Assembly: GCA_947630785.1 (NCBI GenBank)
Contig: CANRIW010000005.1
Span: 22,442 to 86,441 of the forward strand
Length of the DNA: 64,000 nucleotides
Direction: 5' to 3'
Origin: an uncultured Oscillospiraceae bacterium
GTDB lineage: Bacteria > Bacillota > Clostridia > Oscillospirales > Oscillospiraceae
A program made the translations under genes and the position numbers. The notes below the pieces were generated by a model. That model did not search any database. It was given only the letters and a program-made list of their open reading frames with translations, and was not told the DNA's origin. Within the stretch, counting starts at the first letter, position 1, and each line of letters opens with the position of its first letter. Below are positions 41,596 through 51,116 of this stretch, piece by piece.

Positions 41596-42911
41596 CAGAT
41601 CACAGCCAGGATCAGCAGCAGGATAAAGATGACCAGGATCACCGCCAGGAAGACGAGTCCGGCGATGGCGCCCTTCCAGCAGGCTTTGTAGTTGCGGATA
41701 TAGTTGAAGTGCCGGAAGATCAGGGCGCCGATGATGCCGAGAATGGGCAGAATAAAGGACAGGACGGAATACCAGATGGAGCCGGTGTCGTGGGCGGGCA
41801 CGTCGATGAACTCATCGTCCTTGCTGGTGTCCACGGCGTTGGCGTTGTTCACCGTGCGGGCGGTGGTGTCCCCCGGCTCGGCGATGGTGATGGGCTGCAT
41901 GGGCACGCCCTTCTCCCGGATGGCCTTGTACTCCTCGATCTCCTTCTTATTGCCGTAGACCCAGTGATCGTGGCCGATGCACACGAACTCCGGTTTGTCC
42001 ACGCTGTAGTCGTGGATGGAGGGATCATAGGTGTAGAGCACCTTGTTCTTCTCCAGCTGGGGATCGGGGATAGGGATGGCGGAGATGAGGGAATGGGTGT
42101 AGGGGTGCAGGGGGAAGTTGAACAGCTCGTCGGAGCTGGCCACCTCCACGATGCGGCCCTTGTAGATGACGCCGATGCGGTCGGAGATGAAGCGGACCAC
42201 GGACAGGTCGTGGGCGATGAACAGATAGGTCAGGCCCTTTTCCCGCTGGAACTTCTTCATCAGGTTCAGCACCTGGGCGCGGATGGACACGTCCAGAGCG
42301 GAGATGGGCTCGTCGGCCACCACCAGCTCAGGCTCCATGACCATGGCCCGGGCGATGCCGATGCGCTGCCGCTGGCCGCCGGAGAACTCGTGGGGATAGC
42401 GGGTCAGGTGCTCGGGGAGCAGGCCCACTTCCTCGATGATGGTCTCCACCTTTTTCACACGGTCGGCCTCGTTCTCGAACAGGTGGAAGTTGTAGAGGCC
42501 CTCGGAGATGATGTAGTCCACCGTGGCGCGCTCGTTCAGCGAGGCGGCGGGGTCCTGGAACACCATCTGCACGTTGCGGATGACCTCACGGTCCAGGGAG
42601 TGGGGGATCTTGCCGGAGATCTTGATGCCCTTGTAGTCGATCTCGCCGGCGGCCAGGGGATTGACCCGGATGACCGCGCGGCCGATGGTGGTCTTGCCCG
42701 AGCCGGACTCGCCCACCAGGGAGAAGGTCTCGCCCTTGTAGATGTCGAAGGACGCGTCGGTCACCGCGCGGACGGCGTTGTCGCCCTTGCCGAAGGTGAT
42801 GTCGATATCTTTGATGGAGACCAGGATCTCTTTGCCGTTCTCGGCGATGGGGCCTTTGGCCTCGTGGAGGCTGCCGGGCTTGATCGCTGCTGTGTTAGCC
42901 AACCTGGACAC
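41595..42911 (-). CDS. oppF: Oligopeptide ABC transporter ATP-binding protein OppF with C-terminal membrane extension
   Basis: One of two ATPases powering peptide import. Residues 28-290 are a standard OppF: Walker A GESGSGKT (67-74), [11 protein letters not shown]-loop, FSGGQRQR signature, [11 protein letters not shown]alker B, HDLSVV H-loop and the HPYTHSLI motif. Beyond about residue 375 come two extra hydrophobic helices ([18 protein letters not shown] and a leucine/isoleucine-rich final helix), not part of normal OppF (about 310-330 residues). They resemble small stand-alone membrane proteins and would anchor the ATPase directly. The start overlaps oppD. Confidence 0.93.
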   Translation of the reverse strand: MSRLANTAAIKPGSLHEAKGPIAENGKEILVSIKDIDITFGKGDNAVRAVTDASFDIYKGETFSLVGESGSGKTTIGRAVIRVNPLAAGEIDYKGIKISGKIPHSLDREVIRNVQMVFQDPAASLNERATVDYIISEGLYNFHLFENEADRVKKVETIIEEVGLLPEHLTRYPHEFSGGQRQRIGIARAMVMEPELVVADEPISALDVSIRAQVLNLMKKFQREKGLTYLFIAHDLSVVRFISDRIGVIYKGRIVEVASSDELFNFPLHPYTHSLISAIPIPDPQLEKNKVLYTYDPSIHDYSVDKPEFVCIGHDHWVYGNKKEIEEYKAIREKGVPMQPITIAEPGDTTARTVNNANAVDTSKDDEFIDVPAHDTGSIWYSVLSFILPILGIIGALIFRHFNYIRNYKACWKGAIAGLVFLAVILVIFILLLILAVI

Positions 42912-44670
42912 CTCCCTTTCCCTGGATGTTGAACGCTGCCATCAGCTTTTCGTGGATGTTCTGGATGCCCGCGGGTTTGTCGATCTTGGGGGCCCTGGGG
43001 TCCAGCAGCCAGGTCTTGGCGGAGTGGGTCTCGCTGACTTGGAACATAGGGGGCTCCTCCAGAGTGTCGATCTTCATGCAGAAGGGGTTGCGGGGCGCGA
43101 AGGCGTCGCCCACGATCTGGTTGTACAGGGAGGGCGGCGTACCGGTGATGGAGTAGAGCTCTCCGCCGTCCTGGGCCAGCTGGGGCAGGGAGGACAGCAG
43201 GGCCCAGGTGTAGGGATGCCTGGGGTCGTAGAACACATCCTCCACAGTGCCCAGCTCGATGATCTGGCCGGCGTACAGCACCGCCACCCGGTCGGCGATG
43301 TTGGCCACCACGCCCAGGTCGTGGGTGATGAACACGATGGTGTAGCCGAACTCCTTCTGCAGTTCCTTGATGAGCTGAAGGATCTGGGCCTGGATGGTCA
43401 CGTCCAGAGCGGTGGTGGGCTCGTCGCAGATGAGGATCTTGGGCTGGCAGGACAGGGCGATGGCGATGACGATGCGCTGGCGCATGCCGCCGGAGTACTG
43501 GAAGGGATAGTCGTCGAACCGCTGCTCGGCCTTGGGGATGCCCACCTTCCGCATCAGCTCCAGGGCGCGCTTGCGGGCCTCATGCTCGGAGCAGCCCTGG
43601 TGCTTGATGATGACGGAGGAGATCTGCTTGCCGATGGTGATGATGGGGTTCAGGGAGGTCATGGGGTCCTGGAACACGGTGGCGATGCGGCGGCCGCGGA
43701 CCTGGGTCCAGTCCTTGCTGTAATGCATGTTGGCCAGGTTCAGGATGCAGGTGCCGTGGAGCTGCTGGGGGGTCTCGTCCAGATAGCGCACCCGGAAGGT
43801 GACGGTGTCGAACACGGCGCTGCGCTGGATGTCATCGTTCAGGTCCACGCCCATCTGCATGGCCTTTTTCAGGGCGGCCACCAGCTTGTTGCTGAGCTTG
43901 ATCCGGGTGGGCAGGGGATAGCGGCCCACGGACAGATAGATCTCCTTGGCAAGGATCTCGTTGCGCTTCAGGGTCTCGGGGCTGACCTCAGCCTGGATAT
44001 CCTGGGCGTACTTGGCCTTCAGGGCGGCCATCTTCTCGTTGTACTGGGCCTGATAGGCGGAGTCGTGGGCCACCTCGGCGGCCTTTTCCTTGGCCAGCCG
44101 CTCATTGCGGGCCTTCAGATCCTTGATCTCCTTGTCCAGCCGGTTGATCTTGTCGGCCAGCTCCTTGATCTGGGCCTTCTCCTTGCGGGGGTCCAGGGTC
44201 TGCTTCAGGTTGAAAGCCTCGGTGCGCTCATGGGCCAGATCGCGGACCTCGTTCTCGGCCTGCTGGGCCTCCTCGGCGCTGAGGCCGCCGCGTTCTTTCT
44301 TCTCGCTCTCCAGGGCGAGGATAGCCTTATAGGTCTCGGCGCCGAACTCCAGCTTGGAGTACTCGTCCAGCTTTTTGCGGGCGGAGTTCATCATGGAATT
44401 GGCGGTGCCGTTCAGCTTCACCACGGTGTCGGCCAGCTCGTCGTCGTTGAAGATCAGCTGCCCCTGGCTGATGAAGCCGTTGGAGTCCAGCATGCCGGCG
44501 AAGGTCTTGGTGAACACAGACTTGCCGGAGCCCGACTCGCCCACGATGGCGATGGACTCATTTTCATAGATATCCAGGGAGATGCCCCGGATGGCGGTGA
44601 GGATACGGCCGCGGACGCGGAACTTCACATGCAGGTCCTTGACGGACAGCAATACCTTTTTGTCTTCCAT
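42895..44670 (-). CDS. oppD: Oligopeptide ABC transporter ATP-binding protein OppD with large insertion
   Basis: The second ATPase, 591 residues instead of about 340. Walker A GESGSGKS is at 44-51, but the Q-loop [11 protein letters not shown] only at 332-342. Between them about 235 residues (82-317) are inserted, rich in charged heptads ([20 protein letters not shown], about 170-200), so probably a coiled coil flanked by helices. The remainder is canonical: YSGGM (392-396), CDEPTTALD (D416, E417), HDLGVV and the C-terminal [17 protein letters not shown] substrate-channel region. The site itself is intact, so ATPase activity is expected. Confidence 0.93.
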   Translation of the reverse strand: MEDKKVLLSVKDLHVKFRVRGRILTAIRGISLDIYENESIAIVGESGSGKSVFTKTFAGMLDSNGFISQGQLIFNDDELADTVVKLNGTANSMMNSARKKLDEYSKLEFGAETYKAILALESEKKERGGLSAEEAQQAENEVRDLAHERTEAFNLKQTLDPRKEKAQIKELADKINRLDKEIKDLKARNERLAKEKAAEVAHDSAYQAQYNEKMAALKAKYAQDIQAEVSPETLKRNEILAKEIYLSVGRYPLPTRIKLSNKLVAALKKAMQMGVDLNDDIQRSAVFDTVTFRVRYLDETPQQLHGTCILNLANMHYSKDWTQVRGRRIATVFQDPMTSLNPIITIGKQISSVIIKHQGCSEHEARKRALELMRKVGIPKAEQRFDDYPFQYSGGMRQRIVIAIALSCQPKILICDEPTTALDVTIQAQILQLIKELQKEFGYTIVFITHDLGVVANIADRVAVLYAGQIIELGTVEDVFYDPRHPYTWALLSSLPQLAQDGGELYSITGTPPSLYNQIVGDAFAPRNPFCMKIDTLEEPPMFQVSETHSAKTWLLDPRAPKIDKPAGIQNIHEKLMAAFNIQGKGGVQVG

Positions 44671-44682
44671 AGCTGTCCCTCC

Positions 44683-45651
44683 TTACATGTGGGTCCGGGG
44701 GTCGGACGCGTCGCCCAGGTTCTGGCCCACCACGTACAGCACCACGGTGATGATGGAGGCGATGGCCACGGGGCTCCAGAACTCGAACTCCCAGCCGGGG
44801 GTGACCATGGCGCTCTCGGCGGAATAGATCAGCCGGCCCAGAGACATATCGCTCATGCCCAGGCCGATGTAGGCCAGGAACACCTCATAGCTGATGTAGG
44901 AGGGGATCTCGGTGGCCAGCTGGGTCACGATGACGGAGGTCATGAAGGGCAGGATGTTCTTCATGGCGATCTTGATGGTACTGGTGCCCAGGCACTTGGA
45001 GGCCAGATTGTACTCCCGGTCCCGGATGATGACCACCTGGGTCCGGATGAAGTAGGCGATGCCGATCCACCCGATGACCGTCATGGCGAACACCATGGTC
45101 CAGAAGGAGGGGGTAAACAGCATGGCCATCACGGAGATGATCAGGATCGTGGGCACGTTGCCGACGATGTTATACACCTCGGTCATGATGAGGTCCACCC
45201 GCTTGGAGAAGCCCCAGATGGCGCCCAGCACCACGCCGATGGTCATGTTGATGGCGGCGCAGATGAAGGCCAGGGAGATGGAAATGCGGGAGCCGTTCCA
45301 GATGGCGTCGAAGGTGGACTCGCCGGAGGCGCCGGCGCCCAGGATCCAGTGGATGCTGGCCCCGAAGTAGTTCATGGCCTTGACGGGGGACAGATGCTTG
45401 GAGTTGGGGTCCATCAGGTTGGCGTAGGGATCATAGTGGCTCACCACCGGATAGATGTACGCGAAGACGATGACCAGCACCAGCAGAGACAGGATGATGA
45501 TGTTCACCTTGTTGCGGAAGAACACCCGGAACACCGACTTCCAGTAGGAATACCGGGGGGCGGTGATCTTCTCGGACTCCAGGGCGCTGTGGTCCACGGG
45601 GGCGAAGAGCTCGGCGTCGGTCAGTCCATGATTCTGTTTCGTATCTGTCAT
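44683..45651 (-). CDS. oppC: Oligopeptide ABC transporter permease OppC
   Basis: A 322-residue permease with an N-terminal cytoplasmic stretch, TM1 at about 50-68, an external loop (YDPYANLMDPNSKHLSP, the DP-A motif of OppC), and the five-helix core with the EAA-type coupling loop LASKCLGTSTIKIAMKNILPF (about 218-238). IGLGMSDMSLGRLI follows. It is the normal length, unlike its neighbours. It forms the channel with OppB. Confidence 0.95.
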   Translation of the reverse strand: MTDTKQNHGLTDAELFAPVDHSALESEKITAPRYSYWKSVFRVFFRNKVNIIILSLLVLVIVFAYIYPVVSHYDPYANLMDPNSKHLSPVKAMNYFGASIHWILGAGASGESTFDAIWNGSRISISLAFICAAINMTIGVVLGAIWGFSKRVDLIMTEVYNIVGNVPTILIISVMAMLFTPSFWTMVFAMTVIGWIGIAYFIRTQVVIIRDREYNLASKCLGTSTIKIAMKNILPFMTSVIVTQLATEIPSYISYEVFLAYIGLGMSDMSLGRLIYSAESAMVTPGWEFEFWSPVAIASIITVVLYVVGQNLGDASDPRTHM

Positions 45652-45657
45652 ACTCGA

Positions 45658-47253
45658 TCACCTGTCTTTCGTCGTAAAGGAGATCCGCGGGTCCACGGTG
45701 GCCATCAGCACGTCGCCCAGGAGCAGGGCCACCACCGACAGCACCGCGTAGAACAAGGTCACGCCCACGATGACGCCGTTGTCGTACTTGTTGATGGCCT
45801 CGGTCAGCAGGTTGCCGGCGCCGGGGACCACGTACACGCGCTCGGTGATGATGGCGCCCGTCATGGCGAAGATGATGCTGGCGGGAATGCCGTGGACGAT
45901 GGGGATCATGGCGTTCTTCCAGATGTGCTTGGTGAAGATCTCGCTTTCGGACAGGCCGCCGGACCGGGCGAACTTCACATAGTCGGAGTTCTGCTGGTCG
46001 ATCATGTACCGGCGCATCCACTTCATCAGGCTGGCCACCGAGGGCAGCGCCAGGGAGACGATGGGCAGGAGGTACATCAGCTTGCTGGCGGAGTCCATGT
46101 CAAAGACCGTAGGCAATTTGAACACCGAGCCGCCGATGGCCTTGAACAGGAAGATGTAGGCCAGGGAGGGCACCGCGATGATGAACACGATGTAGATCGT
46201 GCCGATCTTGTCCACCAGCCCCTCCTTGTGGCGGGCCATCAGCAGGCCGATGGGCAGACCCAGCACATAGGCCATCACCGTGGAGATGATGCCGATGACG
46301 AAGGAGTAGCCCAGCTTGGAGAAGCCTACCTTATAGGTGGTCACATTGGTGTAGTCGTCCACGAACCGCTGGCTGTTGGCGGAGGTGGCGTCCCGGGAGC
46401 CCTGGATGTAGGTGGCGGTGTGCAGGTCGTCCGCCCGCTCCATGACCTCGCCGGTGGGATAGGTGATGGTGGAGAGGATGTATTTGCCCTGACTGTCCGT
46501 CATGGTATCAAAGACGTCGATACCGCGGTTGACCGTATAGGATTCGCCCAGCTTCAACGTCAGGAAATTCTGATGGATGTAGGGGAACACATGGTCGAAG
46601 TAGAGCAGATACCTGTGTTCCGTGCCGTTGCCCATGATGGCGGGGGCAAAGACGTTTTCCGTCCCGGTGGGGTTATACACGGGGTCGCGGGTGGTAAAGG
46701 TGAGCCCCCGCTCGCCGACCAGCTCCGCATCCTCCGGGGCATAGTGGATGTTGTCGATGTCGAACATGCCGGTGAAATAGCGGAGGGCCCGCACCGGCAG
46801 GGGAATGTCCTTGGTGGCGAACAGGGCGGGCTGGCCGCCGTCCCGCAGCTGGCCGTTCCGCTTTTTGTCGGCGTCCAGCCGGGTGACGGTATAGCCCTTG
46901 GACTGGTACTCCTCGGTGAACCGGGTGATGTATTTCGCGGCAGTTTCGCTGTCCTTGTCGGGGGTGTTGCCGAGCTTGGCTGCTTCGGCCCGGTCCGCCT
47001 CGGGGAGGTCGCCGCTGCGGACCAACTCGATGATGTAATCCGAGTAGGGCACGTAGTCCAGATAGCCGAAGGCCTCAAACCGGGACTGCTCGTAGGTGAC
47101 GCGGTTGTTGCTCTGGGTGTGGTTGTAGTTGGGGTCTCCGGCGAAGATCTTGTTCCGATCCAGCAGGGAGTAGACCAGCACCATCACGATCAGCACCACG
47201 CAGATGACCGAGAACAGGCCGTGGATCAGCCGCTTGACGATGTATTTTCCCAT
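45658..47253 (-). CDS. oppB: Oligopeptide ABC transporter permease OppB with large external insertion
   Basis: At 531 residues this is about 200 longer than ordinary OppB. TM1 (about 8-30) is followed by an external domain up to about residue 310, after which the core permease begins (GYSFVIGIISTVMAYVLG). The coupling loop DYVKFARSGGLSESEIFTKHIWKNAMIPI (about 425-453) and GAIITERVYVVPGAG are normal. Streptococcal AmiC has a comparable insertion, so the architecture has precedent. The external domain probably contacts OppA. Confidence 0.93.
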   Translation of the reverse strand: MGKYIVKRLIHGLFSVICVVLIVMVLVYSLLDRNKIFAGDPNYNHTQSNNRVTYEQSRFEAFGYLDYVPYSDYIIELVRSGDLPEADRAEAAKLGNTPDKDSETAAKYITRFTEEYQSKGYTVTRLDADKKRNGQLRDGGQPALFATKDIPLPVRALRYFTGMFDIDNIHYAPEDAELVGERGLTFTTRDPVYNPTGTENVFAPAIMGNGTEHRYLLYFDHVFPYIHQNFLTLKLGESYTVNRGIDVFDTMTDSQGKYILSTITYPTGEVMERADDLHTATYIQGSRDATSANSQRFVDDYTNVTTYKVGFSKLGYSFVIGIISTVMAYVLGLPIGLLMARHKEGLVDKIGTIYIVFIIAVPSLAYIFLFKAIGGSVFKLPTVFDMDSASKLMYLLPIVSLALPSVASLMKWMRRYMIDQQNSDYVKFARSGGLSESEIFTKHIWKNAMIPIVHGIPASIIFAMTGAIITERVYVVPGAGNLLTEAINKYDNGVIVGVTLFYAVLSVVALLLGDVLMATVDPRISFTTKDR

Positions 47254-47287
47254 AAGCTCTGACCTCGCTTCTCTTTTCTTGATAAGC

Positions 47288-47320
47288 GCAAGGGGGTGGG
47301 GATACCCCCCACCCCCTTGC
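47288..47320 (-). promoter_or_regulatory. Stem-loop between oppA and oppB
   Basis: Arms GCAAGGGGGTGGGG and CCCCACCCCCTTGC (with an extra CC in the loop side) make a very stable hairpin, 38 bases after the oppA stop. No T run follows on the minus strand, so it more likely blocks 3' decay or causes partial termination, leaving oppA mRNA in excess. Confidence 0.65.
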
Positions 47321-47358
47321 AGTGATTCACATTACACAGCGTTGGGCCAGATCTGGTA

Positions 47359-49581
47359 TCAGAACAGGCCGATGTTCTTGGCCATGTAGCCGTAAGCCTG
47401 GATGGTGTCCAGATAGGTCTGAGCGTCGCCGTAGTCGGGGCCCCAGCCAGAGCCGGTGGACAGGTCGAAGTTGGCCTCGGAACCCTTGGAGAAACGGTAG
47501 GTAGCGCCCTGCATATCGTCGGTGGTGGCCATGCCGATCAGGTTCACGATGACAGCGCCGCCGAGGGAGGCCTCGATGGACTGCTTCAGCACGTTGGCCT
47601 GGTTGACGGCCAGTTCCTCATAGGTCTCATAGGGATAGTCGATGTAGATGGGCTTGTCAGCGGAGACTTCCACGCCGATCTGAGCCAGTTCGGCGATGGC
47701 CTGCTCCAACTCGGCCTTGGCGTTGTCCACATTGTACCAGCCGTCGAAGCCGTCGCCCTTGGCGGTGGCGGTGTCCCAAACCTTGATTGCCACGCCGTCA
47801 GCGTCCAGCTGAGCCTGCTCGATCTGACCGAAGGAGGTGCCGGCCTTGAACTCGGTGGCCGTGCCGTTGATGTCAACGGTCACGTCGCTGGCCAGGAACT
47901 GGAAGGTGCCGGGCACGTAGGAGTTGCGCAGACGGTTGTACTTCAGTTCCTCGCCCACGATGACGCCGTTGTAAGCGCCGCGGTCCAGACCCATCAGCAG
48001 GGCCAGACGGAAGTGCTGGTTGACCAGGGCGTCCTTGGTGCGCTGCTGCTCCTCCTCGTTCTTGGGGGAGACGCCCACGGAGGGATCGTCGTAGTTGGCC
48101 CAGGTGCCGCGGTTGACGTTCATCCAGCCGCAGAAGGTGGTGCCGTCGCCGTCGGACACGTAGGCGTAGGTGTCCAGGACGGACTTCTCGTCGCCTTCCA
48201 GGATGTCGGTCCTGGCGGTCTCCAGGTTGGCGTTGGAGATGCCGGAGCCGTCGGTGATGCCGGCCTTGGCGTCGTTATAGGCGCGGGTGGGGTCAGAACC
48301 GTCGTTGTACTTGTAGTTGATCTTCTTGATGAGCACCGCGTCGGCGTTCCAGTAGGTGGGGTTGGGCTCATAGGTCACGGAGTTCTTCTCCACGAAGCTG
48401 GTGATTAGATAGGGACCGCAGTAGGCGATGTTCTCGGGGGTCTTGCCGTAGTTGCCGGGGGTGTACTGGTCGCCGTCAGCGGAGAAGGTGCCGCCCTGGG
48501 ACTTGTAGTAGGCCCGGTTCAGGGGAGCGAAGCAGCCATAGCCCAGCATGGTGGGGAAGGGGGTGAAGGGGGCGGCCAGGGTGTACTCCAGGGTGTAGTC
48601 GTCGATGGCCTTGACGCCGACCTCGTCGAAGGAGCACTCGCCGGCGATGTACTCGTTATAGTTCTTGATGCCGCAGCCGTCGGTAGAGGTCATCAGGTAA
48701 CCCAGAGCGTCGTTGTTGTCGGCCACGTGAGCCATGGAGGCCACCCAGTCATCAGCGGTGACTTCGCCGATCTCGGTGCCCTGGTGGTCCACCCACTTCA
48801 CGCCCTGGCGGAGGTGGAAGGTGTAGACGGTGCCGTCGTCGGAGACCTCATAACTCTCGGCCAGACCGTACTGCTGCACGCCCTTGGCGTCGTACTCCAT
48901 CAGGTTGTCGTAGGTGCCGGCAATGAACATGGAGTCGGAGGTATAGGAGGTGGCGATCACGTCCCAGATGTTGACGGTCTCGGAGAAAGCCACATCATAG
49001 GTGTCCTTCATGGTGTAGCCCTTGCCGGTCAGGAACTCGGTGGCCTGCTGACGGTAGGCGTCGGCGGACTCGGCGGCCTCCCACATGGCCAGCAGTTCGG
49101 TGCGGTCCTCGGCCTTGATCAGTTCGTTGCACACCAGCAGGGTGTGATAGCGGTAGTTATCCAGGCCCCACAGGATGGTGGCGGCGTTGGAACGGGGTAC
49201 CACGCGGCTCATGGAGTAGTTGCCGCCCCTGGTCTGGACGGGCAGGAACGCGCCGGACTCCAGCAGCTTGGCCTCGGCCAGAGCCATCATGGCCATACGC
49301 ATGTCGCCCTCTTCTTCCTTGGCGGCGGCGTAGGCGGCGGCGTAGTCGCCCAGGACGAAGTCATACACGGTCTCGCTGGCCTCGTCCTCGTCCATGCCGG
49401 CGAGGGCGTCCCAGTCGATGCCGGTGTAGGTGGGACCGGGGTTCTCACTGGGCTCGGTGCCCGGGGTGGTCTCAGTGCCGGGGTTACTGGCGGGGCCCAC
49501 GTTGGGGTCCTTGGGGCCGCAGGCGCACAGGGCCACGACCATGACCAGAGCCAGCAGCAGAGCAAGGATTCTCTTCATCAT
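47359..49581 (-). CDS. oppA: Oligopeptide-binding lipoprotein OppA (SBP family 5)
   Basis: The extracellular substrate receptor of the importer. The 740 residues start with a lipoprotein signal MMKRILALLLALVMVVALCAC; the lipobox LCAC gives a lipidated cysteine at about residue 21, followed by a Gly/Pro/Glu linker. The family 5 solute-binding core is visible in YEVSDDGTVYTFHLRQGVKWVD and LEYTLAAPFTPFP. It is the first gene, with GGAGG six bases upstream, and is separated from oppB by a stem-loop. Peptides are the likely ligands. Confidence 0.95.
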   Translation of the reverse strand: MMKRILALLLALVMVVALCACGPKDPNVGPASNPGTETTPGTEPSENPGPTYTGIDWDALAGMDEDEASETVYDFVLGDYAAAYAAAKEEEGDMRMAMMALAEAKLLESGAFLPVQTRGGNYSMSRVVPRSNAATILWGLDNYRYHTLLVCNELIKAEDRTELLAMWEAAESADAYRQQATEFLTGKGYTMKDTYDVAFSETVNIWDVIATSYTSDSMFIAGTYDNLMEYDAKGVQQYGLAESYEVSDDGTVYTFHLRQGVKWVDHQGTEIGEVTADDWVASMAHVADNNDALGYLMTSTDGCGIKNYNEYIAGECSFDEVGVKAIDDYTLEYTLAAPFTPFPTMLGYGCFAPLNRAYYKSQGGTFSADGDQYTPGNYGKTPENIAYCGPYLITSFVEKNSVTYEPNPTYWNADAVLIKKINYKYNDGSDPTRAYNDAKAGITDGSGISNANLETARTDILEGDEKSVLDTYAYVSDGDGTTFCGWMNVNRGTWANYDDPSVGVSPKNEEEQQRTKDALVNQHFRLALLMGLDRGAYNGVIVGEELKYNRLRNSYVPGTFQFLASDVTVDINGTATEFKAGTSFGQIEQAQLDADGVAIKVWDTATAKGDGFDGWYNVDNAKAELEQAIAELAQIGVEVSADKPIYIDYPYETYEELAVNQANVLKQSIEASLGGAVIVNLIGMATTDDMQGATYRFSKGSEANFDLSTGSGWGPDYGDAQTYLDTIQAYGYMAKNIGLF

Positions 49582-49801
49582 TGGTTTCCTCCTTAAAAAT
49601 TATCTTTAACCTTCGGGCAGATCGCGCGGCAGCGCGCAGCCGGGAGATTAAACCGAAAAAGGGACTGTTTACCACACTGCGGCAGAAAAGCGTCCCGGCC
49701 CGCCGGGACGGAAGCGGCCCGCGGCCGCGGGCCGCTGCGCCGTTTCGCTTACAGCAGAAATACATCTGTCCACAAAGGATAAACAATTATAGACACTAAA
49801 T
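49582..49801 (-). promoter_or_regulatory. Structured leader of the opp operon
   Basis: About 210 untranslated bases precede oppA. They contain a 24-base perfect palindrome at 49713-49736 (core GCCCGCGGCCGCGGGC) and next to it a hairpin CGTCCCGG/CCGGGACG at 49691-49710. No riboswitch core, leader ORF or T run that I recognise. Confidence 0.5.
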
Positions 49802-49829
49802 ATTTTATACGAATACGGGGATTTGTCAA
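49802..49829 (-). promoter_or_regulatory. Promoter of the opp operon
   Basis: Minus-strand TTGACA (49829-49824), 16-base spacer, TAAAAT (49807-49802). A and T dominate the flanks. The remaining stretch 49830-49943 shows no gene. Confidence 0.6.
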
Positions 49830-49943
49830 TAGTTTTTTTGCTCAATTCGCCCATAGGCCCGCGGCGGGGTTCTGGTCGAATTTCCATCTTTTGCGTGATT
49901 TTGTGTAAAAGAACCATTTTTTTGCGGGAAATCGGAAAAAAGA

Positions 49944-49971
49944 GGCGTCCGGACCTTCCGATCCGGACGCC
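49944..49971 (-). terminator. Terminator of the butyrate operon
   Basis: Ten-base arms GGCGTCCGGA/TCCGGACGCC followed on the minus strand by TCTTTTTTCC, about 22 bases after the etfA stop. Confidence 0.85.
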
Positions 49972-49993
49972 GTCTTTGGCGGTCCTGCGCAAA

Positions 49994-51100
49994 TCAGGCT
50001 TTTGCCGCCTTGTACTTGGCGATGGCCTCGGTGAGCATGGGGCCGACCTTGAACAGGTCGCCCACGATGCCGTAGGTGGCGGCGTCGAAGATGGGGGCGG
50101 AGCCGTTCTTGTTCACGGCGATGATGACCTCGGAGTCCTGCATACCGGCCAGGTGCTGGATGGCGCCGGAGATGCCCAGGGCCACGTAGATCTTGGGGTG
50201 GACGGTCTTGCCGGTCTGGCCCACCTGGTGGTCCTGGCCGATGAGGCCGGCGTCCACCACCGCGCGGGAGGCGCCTACCACGCCGCCCAGTACGTTGGCC
50301 AGCTCCTCGGCGATCTCGATGCCCCGCTTCGGGTCCTTGCTGATGCCGCGGCCCACGGACACCACCACGTCGGCGCCGATCAGGTCCACCAGCTTCTTGG
50401 CGGACTTCTTGATCTCGATCAGGTCCACGTGGATGTCGCTCTCGCTGAGCTGCACGTCCACCTTGACCAGCTGGGTCCTGGCGGCGGTTTCCTCGTTATA
50501 GGGGGCGGTCTGCATCACGCCGGGGCGGACGGTGGACATCTGGGGCCGGTAGTCGGGGCACACGATGGTGGCCATCAGGTGGCCGCCGAAGGCCGGACGG
50601 GTCATCTTCAGGTTCTTGGTGTCCTCGAACTTGGTGTTGTCCACGTCGATGGTGGAGGTGGTCTTCAGGAAGGCCTTGTACTTCTCCACGTCGATGTCCA
50701 GGTGGGTGCAGTCGGCGGTGAGGCCGGTGTGCAGCCGGGCGGCCACGCGGGGGCCCAGGTCGCGGCCGATGTTCGTCGCGCCGATGAGGAAGATCTCGGG
50801 CTTGTACTCGTGCACCAGGTCGCAGAGGACCTTGGTGTAGGCGTCGGTGGTGTAGTCCTTCAGCAGGGGATGGTCGCACACATAGACCTTGTCGGCGCCG
50901 TAGCCGCCCAGGGCCTTGGCGAACTGCTCGTTGACGCCGCTGCCCAGCAGCACGCCGCACAGCTCCACGCCCAGGTCGTCGGCCAGCTTGCGGCCCTCGC
51001 TCAGCAGCTGATAGCCGGTGCCCAGGATGACGCCGTCCCGCTGCTCACAAAATACCCACACGCCCTTGAAGGCGGCGGTGTCTTTACTGTTAAAAGCCAT
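49994..51100 (-). CDS. etfA: Electron transfer flavoprotein, alpha subunit
   Basis: EtfA binds FAD and, with EtfB, forms the partner of butyryl-CoA dehydrogenase; in clostridia the complex bifurcates electrons from NADH to crotonyl-CoA and ferredoxin. The 368 residues have the N-terminal EtfAB-like domain (FLIGATNIGRDLGPRVAARLHTGLTADCT) and the C-terminal FAD domain (VSVGRGI, GASRAVVDAGLIGQDHQVGQTGKTVHPKIYVALGISGAIQH, about 265-315), the family signature. It closes the operon. Confidence 0.97.
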   Translation of the reverse strand: MAFNSKDTAAFKGVWVFCEQRDGVILGTGYQLLSEGRKLADDLGVELCGVLLGSGVNEQFAKALGGYGADKVYVCDHPLLKDYTTDAYTKVLCDLVHEYKPEIFLIGATNIGRDLGPRVAARLHTGLTADCTHLDIDVEKYKAFLKTTSTIDVDNTKFEDTKNLKMTRPAFGGHLMATIVCPDYRPQMSTVRPGVMQTAPYNEETAARTQLVKVDVQLSESDIHVDLIEIKKSAKKLVDLIGADVVVSVGRGISKDPKRGIEIAEELANVLGGVVGASRAVVDAGLIGQDHQVGQTGKTVHPKIYVALGISGAIQHLAGMQDSEVIIAVNKNGSAPIFDAATYGIVGDLFKVGPMLTEAIAKYKAAKA

Positions 51101-51116
51101 AGCTTAAGCTCCTCCC

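Noticed and set aside
42742..47262. A 1506-codon open frame on the plus strand, opposite the opp genes
   Set aside because: Its translation is low-complexity (Gly, His, Val, Asp, Leu repeats) with no recognisable domain. It is antisense to five well-supported genes; high GC at third positions keeps such frames open by chance. Many shorter antisense frames in the window were dropped for the same reason.
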